Positions 1 through 5,309 of a stretch of DNA of 6,048 nt are shown in pieces (within the stretch, counting starts at the first letter, position 1; each line of letters starts with the position of its first letter). The position numbers were made by a program, and so were the translations under genes. The stretch is from positions 1 through 6,048 of the forward strand of contig DASSDH010000128.1 of the NCBI GenBank assembly GCA_035697245.1, in the 5' to 3' direction. Source of the DNA: JACVRX01 sp035697245. GTDB lineage: Bacteria; Actinomycetota; Actinomycetes; Jiangellales; Jiangellaceae. The notes below the pieces were generated by a model. That model was not told where the DNA came from. It did no database searches and saw only the letters and a list, made by a program, of their open reading frames with translations.

Positions 1-726
1 GTCGAGGTCGGTTCGGGGCTGGGCTCGTTAACGCTGGGTCTGCTGCCCGAGGCCGCCCGCGTCGTGGCGATCGAGGTCGACCCGACGCGGGCCGGTGCGC
101 TGCCTGCGACAGTCGCCGACCGCGCTCCGAGTCTGGCCGGCCGGCTCGTCGTGATCCAGGCGGACGCTCTGCGAGTGACCGATCTGCCCGGACCCGATCC
201 GACCATGCTGGTCGCCAACCTCCCGTACAACGTCGCGGTTCCGGTACTGCTGCATCTTCTTGAAGCGCTCCCGAGTCTCCGGCACGGTTTGGTCATGGTC
301 CAGAAGGAGGTGGCAGACCGGCTGGCCGCCGCTCCTGGCACCCGGACGTACGGCGTGCCATCGGTGAAGGCGGCGTGGTACGCCGACGTCCATCCGGCGG
401 GCACAGTCGCGCGGACCGTGTTCTGGCCCGCCCCTAAAGTCGACTCCGGGTTGGTGGCATTCGTCCGGCACGATCCTCCCCACGCGGCCCACGCGGCCGA
501 CCGGCGCGATGTGTTCGCCGTCGTTGACGCGGCGTTCGCGCAGCGACGAAAGACCCTGCGCGCGGCATTGTCACCCTGGGCGGGGTCACCCGCGTTGGCA
601 GAGACCATCCTGCGCGAGGCGGGGGTAGATCCCCGGGTGCGTGGCGAGCAGCTGACCGTCGATGACTTCGCCCGAATCGCGGCGGCACGCCGCGGTGGGC
701 CGGTCGAACGGTCCAGCGCCGAGTAA
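1..726 (+). CDS. rsmA: 16S rRNA adenine-N6,N6-dimethyltransferase RsmA (KsgA), 5' end cut by window
   Basis: RsmA transfers methyl groups from S-adenosylmethionine to two adjacent adenines in the 3'-terminal helix of 16S rRNA late in 30S assembly, in the cytoplasm. The open frame is already running at base 1; 241 residues are visible. The window opens inside the SAM-binding motif (VEVGSGLGSLT, visible residues 1-11), followed by the acidic ribose-binding loop AIEVDP (23-28) and the hallmark catalytic motif NLPYN (73-77). Further on come MVQKEVADRL, a PAPKVDSG segment and the C-terminal AFAQRRKTLR helix, all typical of the family. Only the N-terminus (roughly the first 40-50 residues, judging by family length) is missing. 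The frame stops at TAA 724-726, 9 nt before ispE, so the two are probably co-transcribed, a common bacterial pairing. In the family, loss of RsmA is known to give kasugamycin resistance. Nothing unusual is seen in the visible part. Confidence 0.96.
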   Translation, partial: VEVGSGLGSLTLGLLPEAARVVAIEVDPTRAGALPATVADRAPSLAGRLVVIQADALRVTDLPGPDPTMLVANLPYNVAVPVLLHLLEALPSLRHGLVMVQKEVADRLAAAPGTRTYGVPSVKAAWYADVHPAGTVARTVFWPAPKVDSGLVAFVRHDPPHAAHAADRRDVFAVVDAAFAQRRKTLRAALSPWAGSPALAETILREAGVDPRVRGEQLTVDDFARIAAARRGGPVERSSAE

Positions 727-735
727 CCTCCCGCC

Positions 736-1635
736 ATGCCGTCGGTGACCGTTCGGGTGCCGGCAAAGGTCAACGTGGCGCTCTCGGTGGGCCCGCGCCG
801 GCCGGACGGCTTCCACGACCTCGCCACGGTCTTCCACGCCGTGTCTCTCTACGACGAGGTGGTCGCCCGTTCGGCCGAGGACTTCTCGGTGACGGCCGAA
901 GGCGTCGGCTCCGAGCAGGTACCGCGCGATGATTCCAACCTCGCGATGCAGGCCGCCCGGACGCTCGCGGCATACTCGGGTGTCACCAGCGGCGCCGGGC
1001 TGCATATCCGCAAGGAGATCCCGGTAGCTGCCGGCATGGCCGGCGGAAGCGCCGACGCGGCCGGCGCGCTGGTCGCCTGTGCTGCGCTGTGGGGCACCGG
1101 TCTCGGCCGGGCCGAGTTGGCGATCTTGGCCGCACGTGTCGGCAGTGACGTCCCGTTCGCGCTGATGGGCGGCACCGCACTGGGAACGGGACGGGGCGAG
1201 CGCCTCACGTCCGCCATGGTGGGAGGTGTCTTCCACTGGGTCCTGGCAATGTCTGATCAGGGACTCGCCACGCCCGCCGTCTACGCCAAGCTTGACCAAC
1301 TGCGCTCGAACCGAAGCATCCCCGCGCCCGGCGTCGCGCCCGATGTGTTGGCGGCGCTACGGGCAGCCGACGCTGAAGCCCTTGGCCGGCTGCTGGACAA
1401 CGATCTCCAAGAGGCCGCGTGCGCGTTGGCACCGGAGCTGACCGCGACTCTGGAGGCTGGCCGGGGCTTGGGCGCACTCGGAGCGATCGTGTCTGGCTCG
1501 GGGCCGACCTGTGCGTTCCTCGTCCGCGATGTGGAGCACGGGATCGACCTCGCGATCGGGCTCAGTTCCGCCCAGCTGGCGGCGGACGTACGGCGGGTGA
1601 CGGGCCCGGTGTCGGGGCCGCGGATCGTCGGGTGA
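736..1635 (+). CDS. ispE: 4-diphosphocytidyl-2-C-methyl-D-erythritol kinase (IspE)
   Basis: IspE phosphorylates the 2-hydroxyl of CDP-methylerythritol with ATP in the cytoplasmic MEP pathway to isopentenyl diphosphate. The 299-residue protein is a complete GHMP-family kinase. The N-terminal segment VRVPAKVNVAL carries the expected catalytic lysine (K11). The glycine-rich ATP loop PVAAGMAGGSADAAGAL lies at 97-113, the GSDVPF segment with the catalytic aspartate (D138) at 136-141, and the C-terminal GHMP motif SGSGPTCAFL at 253-262. The ATG at 736 is chosen because it puts the family's N-terminal strand right after the start. No Shine-Dalgarno sequence is visible in the 9 nt after the rsmA stop, so translation may depend on coupling to rsmA or start without one. 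GTG codons at 745 and 757 are in frame, but the latter would trim the conserved first strand. The gene converges on the M23 peptidase gene with a 49-nt gap. Confidence 0.96.
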   Translation: MPSVTVRVPAKVNVALSVGPRRPDGFHDLATVFHAVSLYDEVVARSAEDFSVTAEGVGSEQVPRDDSNLAMQAARTLAAYSGVTSGAGLHIRKEIPVAAGMAGGSADAAGALVACAALWGTGLGRAELAILAARVGSDVPFALMGGTALGTGRGERLTSAMVGGVFHWVLAMSDQGLATPAVYAKLDQLRSNRSIPAPGVAPDVLAALRAADAEALGRLLDNDLQEAACALAPELTATLEAGRGLGALGAIVSGSGPTCAFLVRDVEHGIDLAIGLSSAQLAADVRRVTGPVSGPRIVG

Positions 1636-1659
1636 GGCCACCTGGATCTCGGTAGTCGA

Positions 1660-1678
1660 CGCCGGTGACTGTCCGGCG
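1660..1678. terminator. Weak hairpin between convergent ispE and M23 gene
   Basis: CGCCGG (1660-1665) and CCGGCG (1673-1678) can form a 6-bp, all-G/C stem around a 7-nt loop in the 49-nt space between the two convergent stop codons. There is no T-run on either side. It could act as a bidirectional terminator of the U-less kind often proposed in actinobacteria, but six G/C pairs can easily occur by chance in such DNA. Confidence 0.3.
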
Positions 1679-1684
1679 GCCGGC

Positions 1685-2419
1685 TCAGAAGTCCAGGCCG
1701 CGCTCGGCGAACCAGGTCCGCGGGTTGACCGCGTCGCCACCGGAGGGGTGCACCTCGAGGTGCAGGTGCGGACCCGTCGAGTTGCCCGTCGAACCGACGC
1801 TGCCAATCTGGGTACCGGGCTCGACGGTGCCCGAGCGTTGCACATACCGGGACAGGTGGCAGTACCACGTCTCCGTGCCATCCCAGTGCCGGATCACGAT
1901 CTTGTTGCCGAATGGACCGTCCCATCCGGCGAAGATGATCTCACCACTGGACATCGCCCGCACCGGCGAGCCGTACGAGGTGGACAAGTCGAGGCCGGTG
2001 TGCCGGCTCGCCCATAGCCGGCCGACGGTGCCGAAACCTGCCGATATGCGGTACGACTCCAGCGGCAGCACCCACATCTTGCGTTCGCGCTCCGCCCGAG
2101 CTGCCCGCTCGGCGGCTTCCTTGCGTTCGACCTCGACCAGGACGGCGTTGACGTCCTTGGCCAGCTGGGCGCTCTCCGCGGTGAGCGATTCGCCGGCTGC
2201 TTCCACTGGTTCCAGCGCGCCGGTGACATCGGTGGCGTGTGGCCGTTCGGGGACCGTCGTGAGCGAATCACTCGCGATCAGGGTGGTGGCGCCGACCGCT
2301 TGGGGCATCGTCACGGCACCGGATGCCGCGGCCGCGACCGCCAGCGATCCGACCGCGGACGGCAGCCCGATGGGCATGCGGCGGCGCCGGTGACGCCCGT
2401 TACCAGGGCGATGCGACAC
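1685..2419 (-). CDS. Secreted M23-family (LytM-type) metallopeptidase
   Basis: The product is a predicted extracytoplasmic zinc endopeptidase of the LytM/M23 family, whose characterised members cut peptidoglycan peptide cross-bridges or stems. From the GTG at 2419 it has 244 residues: a basic stretch RHRRRR (9-14), a hydrophobic segment (about 19-44) with a possible signal-peptidase site after VGA (42-44), a variable linker, a charged probable coiled coil (about 80-114), and the M23 domain (about 118-244). All metal and catalytic positions are visible: H140 and D144 in SRHTGLDLS, H188 in YCHLS, and HLH at 218-220 in the terminal GNSTGPHLHLEV motif, so the enzyme should be active rather than a degenerate activator. 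The GTG is preferred because it keeps the basic n-region, has GGAAGG 10 nt upstream and lies just after a good promoter. The ATG at 2377 is an alternative. Its exact substrate and physiological role cannot be read from the sequence. Confidence 0.9.
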   Translation of the reverse strand: MSHRPGNGRHRRRRMPIGLPSAVGSLAVAAAASGAVTMPQAVGATTLIASDSLTTVPERPHATDVTGALEPVEAAGESLTAESAQLAKDVNAVLVEVERKEAAERAARAERERKMWVLPLESYRISAGFGTVGRLWASRHTGLDLSTSYGSPVRAMSSGEIIFAGWDGPFGNKIVIRHWDGTETWYCHLSRYVQRSGTVEPGTQIGSVGSTGNSTGPHLHLEVHPSGGDAVNPRTWFAERGLDF

Positions 2420-2429
2420 GGTCAGGGGG

Positions 2430-2435
2430 CCTTCC
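2430..2435 (-). promoter_or_regulatory. Ribosome binding site deciding the M23 gene start
   Basis: On the minus strand GGAAGG lies 10 nt before the GTG at 2419. The later ATG at 2377 has only the arginine codon run upstream of it, so this site favours the GTG start. The spacing is slightly long. Confidence 0.45.
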
Positions 2436-2458
2436 GCTTGCTGCAGGGGGTCCGCAGG

Positions 2459-2487
2459 ACCATAACGAACTGCGGCAGTCGTGCCAA
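2459..2487 (-). promoter_or_regulatory. Sigma-70-type promoter of the M23 peptidase gene
   Basis: Read on the minus strand, TTGGCA (plus positions 2482-2487; 5 of 6 matches to TTGACA) is followed after exactly 17 nt by TATGGT (2459-2464; 4 of 6 matches to TATAAT). Transcription would start near 2452, giving a leader of about 33 nt that contains the GGAAGG site and the GTG start at 2419. The match is good for a G+C-rich genome, where housekeeping -35 boxes are often poor. It also argues against any start upstream of 2459 in the same frame. Confidence 0.55.
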
Positions 2488-2612
2488 ACGAACGCGCGAC
2501 CCGTCTGCATGTGCATCTGCAGGGCCTAAACCCAGCAAACGGCCGACTTCGACGTAGTAACCACTTCGTGACCTGGTCAAACATGGTGGGACAGCAGGAC
2601 GTGGCTGGCAGC

Positions 2613-2636
2613 CCGATGTGATTTATGTCACATCGG
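2613..2636. promoter_or_regulatory. CRP/GlxR-family (cAMP receptor protein-like) operator
   Basis: A perfect 9-bp inverted repeat, CCGATGTGA and TCACATCGG, is separated by TTTATG. Its core is TGTGA-N6-TCACA, which is the CRP consensus and also fits the site bound by actinobacterial CRP homologues such as GlxR and Mycobacterium Crp. Its centre lies about 80 bp upstream of the ATG at 2705, and so about -80.5 from a leaderless transcription start there. That is compatible with class I activation of the mutase-subunit gene. From the predicted M23 start it is about 172 bp away. Identity of the binding protein is inferred from the motif only. Confidence 0.75.
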
Positions 2637-2691
2637 TTGAGCGAGGTGTGCGAGGCGCAGCGTTCCGACACTCATCCTCGACGAGGTGTCC

Positions 2692-2697
2692 TACTCT
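2692..2697 (+). promoter_or_regulatory. -10 element for a leaderless mutase-subunit mRNA
   Basis: TACTCT fits the actinobacterial -10 pattern TANNNT and ends 7 nt before the ATG at 2705, so transcription would begin at or next to the A of the start codon. No Shine-Dalgarno sequence lies before this ATG, as expected for a leaderless mRNA. No good -35 hexamer is seen at 16-18 nt, which would fit a promoter needing an activator such as the CRP-like protein at 2613-2636. Confidence 0.55.
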
Positions 2698-2704
2698 GAC
2701 CGAC

Positions 2705-3118
2705 ATGGCAGCCAATGCACCGCTGCGCGTGGTGGTAGCCAAGCCGGGCCTGGATGGCCATGACCGTGGCGCCAAGGTCGTCGCTCGGGCATTGCGGGAT
2801 GCCGGCGTCGAGGTTGTCTACACCGGGCTGCACCAGACACCGGAACAAGTGGTCGAGACCGCCATCCAGGAGGACGCGGACGCTATCGGGCTCTCGATCT
2901 TGTCCGGAGCACATATGACGCTGTTCCGGAAGGTCATCGATCTGCTGGCCGAACGCAACGCCCTCGACATCACTGTCTTCGGCGGCGGGATCATCCCGGA
3001 CGCCGACATCCCCGTGCTGGAGCAGATGGGCGTCGCCAAGATCTTCACCCCCGGTGCCACGACGCAGGACATCGTGGCCTGGGTGCACAACACGCTCGAG
3101 GCACAACAGCCGGCGTGA
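2705..3118 (+). CDS. icmB: Stand-alone cobalamin-binding subunit of an acyl-CoA mutase (IcmB-like)
   Basis: This 137-residue protein is a single B12-binding domain, the small subunit of a two-part adenosylcobalamin-dependent acyl-CoA mutase. It shows the base-off/His-on signature D-x-H-x-x-G as DGHDRG (17-22; H19 would coordinate cobalt), the S-x-L motif as SIL (64-66) and the glycine turn GGG (93-95), ending with the family's FTPGATT. The length and sequence, including the KPGLDGHDRGAK and LHQTPEQ segments, resemble Streptomyces isobutyryl-CoA mutase small subunit IcmB as I remember it. The same domain is the C-terminus of methylmalonyl-CoA mutase, and related small subunits serve 2-hydroxyisobutyryl-CoA mutase, so the substrate is not settled. 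It cannot act without a large TIM-barrel subunit, which is not in the window. The ATG at 2705 is chosen because the domain begins right after it; an upstream in-frame GTG at 2618 lies inside the CRP-like site. sucCD follow after 120 nt. Confidence 0.88.
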   Translation: MAANAPLRVVVAKPGLDGHDRGAKVVARALRDAGVEVVYTGLHQTPEQVVETAIQEDADAIGLSILSGAHMTLFRKVIDLLAERNALDITVFGGGIIPDADIPVLEQMGVAKIFTPGATTQDIVAWVHNTLEAQQPA

Positions 3119-3153
3119 CTCGTCGATACGTGCCACGTTCGGGCGCTCGGGTC

Positions 3154-3159
3154 TAGGCT
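3154..3159 (+). promoter_or_regulatory. Possible -10 element for sucCD
   Basis: TAGGCT in the 120-nt spacer before sucC fits TANNNT and would start transcription near 3166, leaving a leader of about 70 nt. The -35 region has no clear match. sucCD might instead be read through from the mutase-subunit gene. Confidence 0.3.
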
Positions 3160-3166
3160 TCGGCGC

Positions 3167-3203
3167 GGCAGCGTCGCTCGGCGCGCGGACGGCGGCCGCT
3201 GCC
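3167..3203 (+). other. Inverted repeat in the sucC upstream spacer
   Basis: GGCAGCG (3167-3173) and CGCTGCC (3197-3203) are a perfect 7-bp inverted repeat around a 23-nt G/C-rich interval. It could be a stem in the sucC leader or a terminator or attenuator after the mutase-subunit gene. There is no T-run after it, and the loop is long, so the call is tentative. Confidence 0.25.
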
Positions 3204-3238
3204 CTGACGCGTCGCACCGAGCCGAGGGCGGGACAGCC

Positions 3239-4414
3239 GTGGACCTGATGGAGTACCAAGCGAAGGAGCTCTTCGCCAAGCACGGCGTGCCGGTGCTTGC
3301 CGGCATCGTCGCCGAGACCGGCGACGACGCGCGTGCGGCCGCCGAGCAGATCGGCGGCCCGGTCGTCGTCAAGGCCCAGGTGAAGACCGGTGGTCGGGGG
3401 AAGGCCGGCGGGGTAAAGCTTGCATCCTCGGCTGACGAGGCCGCGGAGAAGGCGCAGGCGATTCTCGGTCTGGATATCAAGGGTCACGTCGTTCGGCGGG
3501 TGCTGGTCACCGAGGCCAGCGACATCGAGCAGGAGTACTACGTGTCATACCTGCTGGACCGCGCCAACCGCACGTATCTGGCGATGGCCAGTGTGGAGGG
3601 TGGTATCGACATCGAGCAGCTCGCCGTCGAGCGGCCAGAGGCGCTCGCCAAGGTCCCAGTGGACGCCATCGTCGGCGTTGACGACGCCAAGGTGGCCGAG
3701 ATCGTCGATGCCGCCCGGTTCCCCGCCGGCGTCCGCGACCAGGTGCTGGACGTGCTGCACGCGATGTGGAGGGTGTACAGCGAAGAGGACGCGACGCTCG
3801 TCGAGATCAACCCGCTGGTGATGACCCCCGACGGAAGAGTCGTGGCCCTCGACGGAAAGGTCTCTCTCGACGACAACGCGCGCTTCCGCCATCCCGACCA
3901 CGCCCAGTTCGAGGACACGGCGGCCGCGGATCCGCTGGAGGCCAGGGCCAAGGAGAAGGACCTCAACTACGTCAAGCTCGACGGCGAGGTCGGCATCATC
4001 GGAAACGGCGCAGGTCTGGTCATGTCGACGCTCGATGTGGTCGCGTACGCGGGGGAGGAGCTCGGTGGAGTTAAACCCGCGAACTTCCTCGACATCGGCG
4101 GTGGCGCTTCGGCGGAGGTGATGGCCGACGGGTTGGAAATCGTCCTCTCCGACCCGGCCGTCCGCAGCGTCCTGGTCAACGTCTTCGGTGGGATAACCGC
4201 ATGCGACGAGGTGGCCAACGGCATCGTGCAAGCGTTCGCACTGCTCGACAGCCGCGGTGACGAGATCACCCACCCGCTCGTCGTCCGGCTCGACGGCAAC
4301 AACGCCGAGGTGGGACGGCAGATCCTCCGCGATGCGCAGCTGCCGCGCCTGGAGCAGGTGGACACCATGGATGGAGCCGCGCGTCGCGTGGCCGAGCTTG
4401 CTGCGGCGAAGTGA
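3239..4414 (+). CDS. sucC: Succinyl-CoA synthetase (succinate-CoA ligase) beta subunit
   Basis: SucC is the nucleotide- and succinate-binding half of succinyl-CoA synthetase, which converts succinyl-CoA, phosphate and NDP to succinate, CoA and NTP in the TCA cycle. The 391-residue protein (E. coli about 388) begins MDLMEYQAKELFAKHGVPV, typical of the family. The ATP-grasp domain follows with GGRGKAGG (51-58), the segment around ASVEGGIDIE (117-126) and the metal-binding EINP (189-192) and ALDGK (203-207) motifs. The C-terminal ligase domain has GNGAGLVMSTLD (255-266), NFLDIGGGA (282-290) and NVFGGITACDEVANGI (314-329). The GTG at 3239 is preferred over the ATG at 3248 because it supplies the conserved MDL; a weak GGGA lies 5 nt before it. 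sucD starts 10 nt after the stop, so the subunits are co-translated from one operon. ATP or GTP preference cannot be read with confidence. Confidence 0.97.
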   Translation: MDLMEYQAKELFAKHGVPVLAGIVAETGDDARAAAEQIGGPVVVKAQVKTGGRGKAGGVKLASSADEAAEKAQAILGLDIKGHVVRRVLVTEASDIEQEYYVSYLLDRANRTYLAMASVEGGIDIEQLAVERPEALAKVPVDAIVGVDDAKVAEIVDAARFPAGVRDQVLDVLHAMWRVYSEEDATLVEINPLVMTPDGRVVALDGKVSLDDNARFRHPDHAQFEDTAAADPLEARAKEKDLNYVKLDGEVGIIGNGAGLVMSTLDVVAYAGEELGGVKPANFLDIGGGASAEVMADGLEIVLSDPAVRSVLVNVFGGITACDEVANGIVQAFALLDSRGDEITHPLVVRLDGNNAEVGRQILRDAQLPRLEQVDTMDGAARRVAELAAAK

Positions 4415-4419
4415 GGGAG
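4415..4419 (+). promoter_or_regulatory. Ribosome binding site deciding the sucD start
   Basis: GGGAG begins right after the sucC stop and lies 5 nt before the GTG at 4425. It fixes the sucD start in a frame that is open far upstream inside sucC. Confidence 0.7.
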
Positions 4420-4424
4420 CTGAC

Positions 4425-5309
4425 GTGGCCATCTTCCTGACCAGTGACTCCAAGGTGATCGTGCAGGGCATGACCGGCTCCGAGGGTCGCCGGCACACCC
4501 AGCGGATGCTCAACTCGGGCACCGCCATCGTCGGGGGTGTCACGCCCGGCAAAGGTGGGCAGTCGGTCGAGTTCGAGGGTGCGACAGTTCCGGTGTTCGG
4601 CAGCGTGAAGGAGGCCGTCGAGGCGACCAGAGCCGACGTGTCCGTCGTGTTCGTGCCGCCCAAGTTCGCCAAGGCCGCCGTAATCGAGGCGACCGATTCC
4701 GGGCTGCCGCTTGTCGTGGTCATCACCGAGGGCATCCCGGTCGATGACACCGCGGAGTTCTTCCAGTACGCCGAGAACTCCAGCCGCACCCGGATCATCG
4801 GGCCGAACTGTCCCGGCCTGATCAGCCCGGGCCAGTCCAACGCTGGGATCATCCCTGCCGACATCACCAAGCCCGGCCGGATCGGGCTGGTCAGCAAGTC
4901 CGGCACGTTGACCTACCAGATGATGTACGAGCTGCGCGACATCGGGTTCTCCACCTGTGTCGGGATCGGCGGCGATCCGGTGATCGGCACGACCCACATC
5001 GACTGCCTGGAGGCGTTCGAGGCCGATCCGGACACCGACGCGATCGTGTTGATCGGCGAGATCGGCGGGGACGCCGAGGAGCGTGCCGCCGACTACATCG
5101 AGGCCAACGTCACCAAGCCCGTCGTCGGCTACGTCGCCGGCTTCACTGCGCCGGAAGGCAAGACGATGGGCCACGCGGGCGCCATCGTGTCCGGCTCGTC
5201 GGGTACGGCTGTGGCGAAGCAGGAAGCGCTGGAGGCCGCAGGAGTCCGGGTTGGCAAGACGCCGAGCGAGACGGCCCGGATCATGCACGAGGTCATGCAG
5301 TCCCGCTAG
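4425..5309 (+). CDS. sucD: Succinyl-CoA synthetase (succinate-CoA ligase) alpha subunit
   Basis: SucD binds CoA and carries the histidine that is phosphorylated during catalysis; with SucC it forms the TCA-cycle enzyme. The 294-residue protein (E. coli 289) has a Rossmann-type CoA-binding domain with GMTGSEG (15-21) and the GPNCPG segment (127-132), then the ligase domain with IGEIGGDAEE (210-219), whose glutamate (E212) is expected to stabilise the phosphohistidine. The active-site histidine is H250 in EGKTMGHAGAIVSG. The start is the GTG at 4425, giving MAIFLTSDSKVIVQGMTG as in actinobacterial homologues; a longer in-frame reading back to 4257 only overlaps sucC and adds unrelated arginine-rich sequence. 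The gap to sucC is 10 nt with a good ribosome binding site. The TAG stop (5307-5309) overlaps the stop of convergent kynU. Confidence 0.97.
   Translation: MAIFLTSDSKVIVQGMTGSEGRRHTQRMLNSGTAIVGGVTPGKGGQSVEFEGATVPVFGSVKEAVEATRADVSVVFVPPKFAKAAVIEATDSGLPLVVVITEGIPVDDTAEFFQYAENSSRTRIIGPNCPGLISPGQSNAGIIPADITKPGRIGLVSKSGTLTYQMMYELRDIGFSTCVGIGGDPVIGTTHIDCLEAFEADPDTDAIVLIGEIGGDAEERAADYIEANVTKPVVGYVAGFTAPEGKTMGHAGAIVSGSSGTAVAKQEALEAAGVRVGKTPSETARIMHEVMQSR

Larger units (their letters stand above)
2420..2704. other. Divergent intergenic region between M23 gene and mutase subunit gene
   Basis: This 285-nt stretch is visibly richer in A and T than the flanking genes and has no convincing gene. From left to right it holds the M23 ribosome binding site and promoter (2430-2487), a region without recognised signals (about 2488-2568), a short odd palindrome TGACC-T-GGTCA (2569-2579), the CRP-like inverted repeat (2613-2636) and the TACTCT element before the mutase-subunit ATG. 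I looked on the minus strand for a ydaO-type c-di-AMP riboswitch, which sits before some actinobacterial cell-wall hydrolase genes, and did not see its conserved segments. Confidence 0.7.

Noticed and set aside
2237..2557. 106-residue plus-strand frame between the M23 gene and the mutase subunit gene
   Set aside because: Half of it is antisense to the M23 gene, it has no ribosome binding site, and its composition is that of shadow sequence.
2420..2612. ydaO-type c-di-AMP riboswitch in front of the M23 gene
   Set aside because: Such riboswitches precede some actinobacterial cell-wall hydrolase genes, but its conserved segments are not visible and the promoter leaves only about 33 nt of leader.
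2420..2671. Upstream extension of the M23 gene in the same frame to 2671
   Set aside because: The extra 84 residues are rich in Cys and Arg, resemble no secreted peptidase N-terminus, would bury the signal peptide, and cover the promoter and the CRP-like site.
2676..2686. CCTCG-A-CGAGG palindrome just before the TACTCT element
   Set aside because: It is a short G/C palindrome with a one-base centre; this is expected by chance in such sequence and is not a known operator.
2618..2704. Extension of the mutase-subunit gene to a GTG at 2618
   Set aside because: The GTG lies inside the CRP-like palindrome, lacks a ribosome binding site, and adds residues not found in IcmB-like proteins, whose domain starts right after the ATG at 2705.
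4257..4424. N-terminal extension of sucD into sucC
   Set aside because: The extension is arginine/serine-rich out-of-frame sucC sequence; GGGAG and the GTG at 4425 give the family N-terminus.
3545..4906. 453-residue open frame antisense to sucC and sucD
   Set aside because: It mirrors the codon pattern of two unmistakable genes, as long antisense frames do in G+C-rich DNA, and has no family motif.
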